Source: Aureimonas frigidaquae (GTDB lineage: Bacteria > Pseudomonadota > Alphaproteobacteria > Rhizobiales > Rhizobiaceae). Taken from it: a stretch of DNA of 64,000 bases. Under the pieces are notes generated by a model, which was given only the letters and a program-made list of their open reading frames with translations, did no database searches and had not been told where the DNA came from. Positions 61,250 through 64,000 of this stretch are shown in pieces (within the stretch, counting starts at the first letter, position 1; each line of letters starts with the position of its first letter). Where the stretch lies: positions 248,001-312,000 of the forward strand of contig NZ_BBWR01000002.1 in NCBI RefSeq assembly GCF_001463905.1, written 5' to 3'. Both the position numbers and the translations under genes were made by a program.

Positions 61250-62383
61250 TCAGGCGGCCGCGGCGCGGCGGCGTTCGAAGAAGCGGGACATGCGCTTCAG
61301 TCCCTCGCGAAGCACCGCCTCGCTATTGGCGTAGCCGATGCGCAGCGTTCCTTCCATATCCATGGCGCTGCCGGGCGTCAGCATGACACCGGTTTCATCC
61401 AGAAGCTCGATGCACAGGGCCTCCGACGCTATGGGCAGATCGCAGTGCAGAAGCGCCGTGGTGCCCGAGCGGGGCTTGATCCAGTCGATGGAAGGTTCCG
61501 CATCGACCCAGTCGGACAGGATCGAGAGATTGGTGCGGGTGATGGCCTGGTTGCGGGCCAGAATCTTGTCCCGGTTTTCCAGCGCGATGGCCGCGAAATA
61601 ATCGTCGAGCATGCCGACGCTGATCGTGTTGTAATCGCGGTGGATGGACACGGCATGCAGAAGCTCGACGGGCCCGACGATCCAGCCGAGCCGCAGCCCG
61701 GCCAGCGAATAGGCCTTGGACATGCTGCCGGTGCTGATCCCCTTCTCGTAGAGGTCGGCGACGGAGGCGGTCACGCCGTCACCTTCCTGGTCGATGCCGC
61801 GATAGACCTCGTCACACAGAAGCCAGGCGCCGCAGCCCCGGGCAATGTCCACGACGGCTTCCAGGAAGGCGCGGTCCATCAGCGAACCGGTCGGGTTGTT
61901 CGGATTGTTGATGACGATGAGCTTGGTGCCGGGCGTCGCCAGCGCGCGCAGCTCGGCAAGGTCGGGCAGGAACCGGTTCTCTGCCCGCAGTTTCAGGATC
62001 TGCACATCCGCGCCGTAGCTTTCCGGAATGGAGTAGTGCTGCTGATAGGTGGGCAGGACGGAGATGACCCGATCGCCCGGTTCGACCAGCGTTTCATGGA
62101 CGAGCGCATTGGCGCCGATGGCGCCGTGGGTGATCGTGACGTTTCGCGCTTCCTGCCGCTCATACTGGGACGCGATCAGGCCGCGCAGCCTGTCGCTCCC
62201 CTCGATCGCACCATAGGTCAGCTTCATGGGCAGCAGTTCGTCGAGGATGGTCTGCGTCTTGCCGGCGATGGACAGAAGCTCCTGGACCGTCAGCGATTCC
62301 ACGCAGGTTTCCGCCAGGTTCCATTCGCACTGGGTCTCATATCGGTTCATCCATATCTCGACCCCGAAATCCCGGATCTTCAT
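61250..62383 (-). CDS. PLP-dependent aminotransferase, class I/II
   Basis: 377-residue fold-type I enzyme. NNPNNPTGSLMDR near 158, DEVYRGID near 190 with the PLP-ring Asp, and STGSMSKAYSLAGLRLGW near 217 with the Schiff-base Lys; C-terminal Arg in TLRIGYANS. Relatives include capreomycidine-synthase-like enzymes as well as ordinary aminotransferases, so replacement or cyclisation chemistry cannot be excluded. First residues MKIRDFGVEIWMNRYE are typical of this subgroup. Coupled by distance (66 bases) to the binding-protein gene. Confidence 0.88.
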   Translation of the reverse strand: MKIRDFGVEIWMNRYETQCEWNLAETCVESLTVQELLSIAGKTQTILDELLPMKLTYGAIEGSDRLRGLIASQYERQEARNVTITHGAIGANALVHETLVEPGDRVISVLPTYQQHYSIPESYGADVQILKLRAENRFLPDLAELRALATPGTKLIVINNPNNPTGSLMDRAFLEAVVDIARGCGAWLLCDEVYRGIDQEGDGVTASVADLYEKGISTGSMSKAYSLAGLRLGWIVGPVELLHAVSIHRDYNTISVGMLDDYFAAIALENRDKILARNQAITRTNLSILSDWVDAEPSIDWIKPRSGTTALLHCDLPIASEALCIELLDETGVMLTPGSAMDMEGTLRIGYANSEAVLREGLKRMSRFFERRRAAAA

Positions 62384-62415
62384 GGCACTCTCCTGCGGTT
62401 CGTAACGTCAGCGTG

Positions 62416-63363
62416 TCAGTTGCTCATCACCGCCAGGACGGCGGCGGCAGCGGCGATATCTTCAAGGCCAAGGCCGACCGAGCGGAAGAAGGCCGAGCGC
62501 TCGCGGCTCGGCAGCGCCGCGCGCCCGCTCACGAGTTCCGGCAGGTCGCCGATCAGCCGGTCGGCGCTCCACACGCCGCTTTCGGTGGCCAGCACCATCT
62601 CGCCGGCAACACCGGGCGTCGTCTGCCGATAGTCGCAGTAAACATCCATCGCGCCCAGAAGCTGCGGGTCGATCTCGTGCGCCCTGGGCGCATTGGTGCT
62701 GACCGAGGTGACGAGGCAGCGCGCAGGAAGCCGGGCTATGTCGATGACCGGGGCGGCGGCCGATGTGCAAAGCATGACGACGTCCGCCCCTTGGGCCGCA
62801 GCGTCGGCATCCGTATGGAAGGTCACGGGGGTGCCGTCGCCGATCGTGCGCGGCGCGGCGTCCCGCCCCCGGCCGGAGCGTGATACGAGGCGGACCTCCC
62901 GCCACGGGCGGATCGACGCCGCATGCCGCAGATGGGCAAGCCCCACAGGGCCGGCGCCGACGACGGTCAGGATGCCTGCATCGGCGGCCGCCAGATGCTC
63001 GGCGGCCAAAGCGGTCGTGGCGGCCGTGCGCTCGGTCGTCAGGCGCGCGGCATCGCACACGAGAAGCGGCCGGCCCGTATCCATGGACATGAGCATCGTC
63101 CAGGCGGTGACGATGGCCCCGCTCGGCCCCGGAATATAGGGGGACAGCTTGGCGCCGAAGACCCGTTGCGGCGCCAGCACGCCGAGATAGGTGATGACGT
63201 CCCCACCGCCCTGCGGGAACAGGCTGAGCGTCTGCGGCGGCTGTACGGCGGCGCCATCGGCCAAAGCCGCGAACATCGTGCTCAGCGCGGCGCGCAGGTC
63301 GAGCCGCCCGAGCACCGCGTCCAGCATTTCGGCATCGACGATGCGCGGGGGTTCGACTTTCAT
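62416..63363 (-). CDS. Ornithine cyclodeaminase/mu-crystallin family protein
   Basis: 315-residue NAD(P)-binding protein. ATG 63363 (MKVEPPRIVD) is used; TTG 63369 is just upstream in frame. Marks: FGAKLSPYIPG near 70, TGRPLLVCDAARLTTERTAATTALAA near 96 (split by the usual Thr-Ala repeat) and VGAGPVGLAHLRH near 137. Members include ornithine cyclodeaminase, alanine dehydrogenase, ketimine reductase and 2,3-diaminopropionate-forming enzymes, so the reaction is open. First gene of the minus-strand amino-acid operon. Confidence 0.87.
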   Translation of the reverse strand: MKVEPPRIVDAEMLDAVLGRLDLRAALSTMFAALADGAAVQPPQTLSLFPQGGGDVITYLGVLAPQRVFGAKLSPYIPGPSGAIVTAWTMLMSMDTGRPLLVCDAARLTTERTAATTALAAEHLAAADAGILTVVGAGPVGLAHLRHAASIRPWREVRLVSRSGRGRDAAPRTIGDGTPVTFHTDADAAAQGADVVMLCTSAAAPVIDIARLPARCLVTSVSTNAPRAHEIDPQLLGAMDVYCDYRQTTPGVAGEMVLATESGVWSADRLIGDLPELVSGRAALPSRERSAFFRSVGLGLEDIAAAAAVLAVMSN

Positions 63364-63471
63364 GTCCAAGGGTCCATGATCGCAAGGGTCGATAATGATG
63401 CCGCCCGGTCCCTGTGGACCGGATCGGAAGAAAGCCTTTGATGCGCCGCGGCATCTGAGCTAGGAAAGCTT

Positions 63472-64000
63472 ATGAGCAGTATATTGCGCAGTCAAGACGG
63501 ATCGGATGTGCTGGCGCATGTTTCGGACAATCTGCGCCGGCTGCGGCTGGCGTCGGGCCTGAGCCAGGCAGCTTTGGCCAAGGCGTCCGGCATCAGCCGC
63601 CGCATGATCGTGTCGGTGGAAGCGGGCGAGGCCAATATCAGCCTGTCGAGCCTCGACAAGCTGGCTGCCGCCATGGGGGTCGGCTTCGTGGACCTGGTGC
63701 GCGACCCGGCGCGCGGATCGCAGGACGACATCGATCAGGTCACCTGGCGCGGCACCGCGCCGGGCAGCTCGGCCGTACTCCTGTGCTCGGCGCCCGCCGC
63801 GCGCGAGGCGCAGATGTGGCATTGGACCCTTGGCCCGGGTGACCGCTACGACGCGGAGCCCGACCCGCAGGGCTGGCACGAAATGATCTTCGTGATCGAA
63901 GGCACGCTCGACCTCGAACTGCACGATGACCTGCGGCGCCAGCCGGCCGGCAGCTATACCGTCTACGGCACCGACCGGGCCTACGCCTATGCCAATCGTG
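63472..64000 (+). CDS. XRE-family regulator with cupin domain (cut by window edge)
   Basis: Visible part is 176 residues and runs off the right edge without a stop. HTH of the XRE type spans about residues 14-75 (NLRRLRLASGLSQAALAKAS; SRRMIVSVEAGEANISLSSL), then a cupin-like sensor (MWHWTLGPGDRYDAEPD; HEMIFVIEGTLDLEL). ATG 63472 follows AGGAAAG. Divergent from the amino-acid cluster with 108 bases between and probably its regulator. Full members are about 190 residues, so little is missing. Confidence 0.85.
   Translation, partial: MSSILRSQDGSDVLAHVSDNLRRLRLASGLSQAALAKASGISRRMIVSVEAGEANISLSSLDKLAAAMGVGFVDLVRDPARGSQDDIDQVTWRGTAPGSSAVLLCSAPAAREAQMWHWTLGPGDRYDAEPDPQGWHEMIFVIEGTLDLELHDDLRRQPAGSYTVYGTDRAYAYANR

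Overview
The window is high-G+C DNA from an alphaproteobacterium, most likely Hyphomicrobiales (Rhizobiales). The best single pointer is the porin at 12169-13386, whose mature N-terminus is of the rhizobial/Brucella Omp2 type. GntR-FCD regulators, a xylose-type ABC importer with a one-cassette ATPase and a tripartite tricarboxylate transporter fit the same group. I see no rRNA, tRNA, CRISPR array, phage or insertion sequence. Gene order is compact, with many 1-4 nt stop/start overlaps. The region is dominated by uptake systems: five ABC importers (one cut by the left edge), a TctCBA transporter, an MFS symporter, a BASS carrier, a YeeE/YedE sulfur permease and a DMT exporter.

Layout, left half. 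1-3314: iron-type ABC importer (permease, ATPase, binding protein). 3357-3990: C-terminal remnant of a sugar-type ABC ATPase, cut off at Walker B. 4022-10651: GntR regulator, alpha/beta hydrolase, sugar binding protein, two permeases, a keto-sugar epimerase-like TIM barrel and a Gfo/Idh/MocA dehydrogenase; this sugar operon has no intact ATPase. 10661-11884: divergent HxlR regulator and SDR. 12169-13386: porin. 13689-21326: MFS symporter, GntR regulator, then class III CoA-transferase, enoyl-CoA hydratase and TctCBA, which reads as a carboxylic-acid uptake and CoA-activation route. 21364-24335: glyoxalase I, a Gly/Pro/Trp-repeat secreted protein, an LTXXQ protein, and a coupled YqcI/YcgG (GntA-type haem N-oxygenase) plus DUF1989 pair. 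24448-29572: DbpA-type DEAD-box helicase and a divergent Mfd-like protein.

Layout, right half. 29576-37164: mixed housekeeping and envelope genes (HPP-CBS membrane protein, GntR, DUF4142, membrane proteins, BASS carrier, DEDDh exonuclease, outer-membrane protein). 37230-42637: ROK regulator divergent from xylF-xylH-xylG-SDR. 42744-47275: YdcF, GGDEF-EAL protein, small ORF, cold-shock protein, luciferase-like monooxygenase. 47472-55417: an AmiC/AmiR-type pair behind a strong leader terminator, coupled to a peptide-type ABC importer, a formamidase/acetamidase and a fused double ATPase; this looks like an antitermination-controlled amide uptake and hydrolysis operon. 55526-56743: YeeE/YedE permease. 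56749-63363 (minus strand): DMT exporter, two amino-acid ABC permeases, M20 peptidase, binding protein, aminotransferase and ornithine-cyclodeaminase-family protein, divergent from an XRE-cupin regulator at the right edge; again no ATPase.

A structural theme recurs. In four transporter operons the binding-protein gene is followed at once by a perfect or near-perfect GC-rich hairpin before the next gene (6912-6939, 19275-19294, 39689-39721, 60369-60393). The most interesting candidates are the amide operon with its leader terminator, the GntA-like/DUF1989 pair, and the amino-acid catabolic cluster at the right end.
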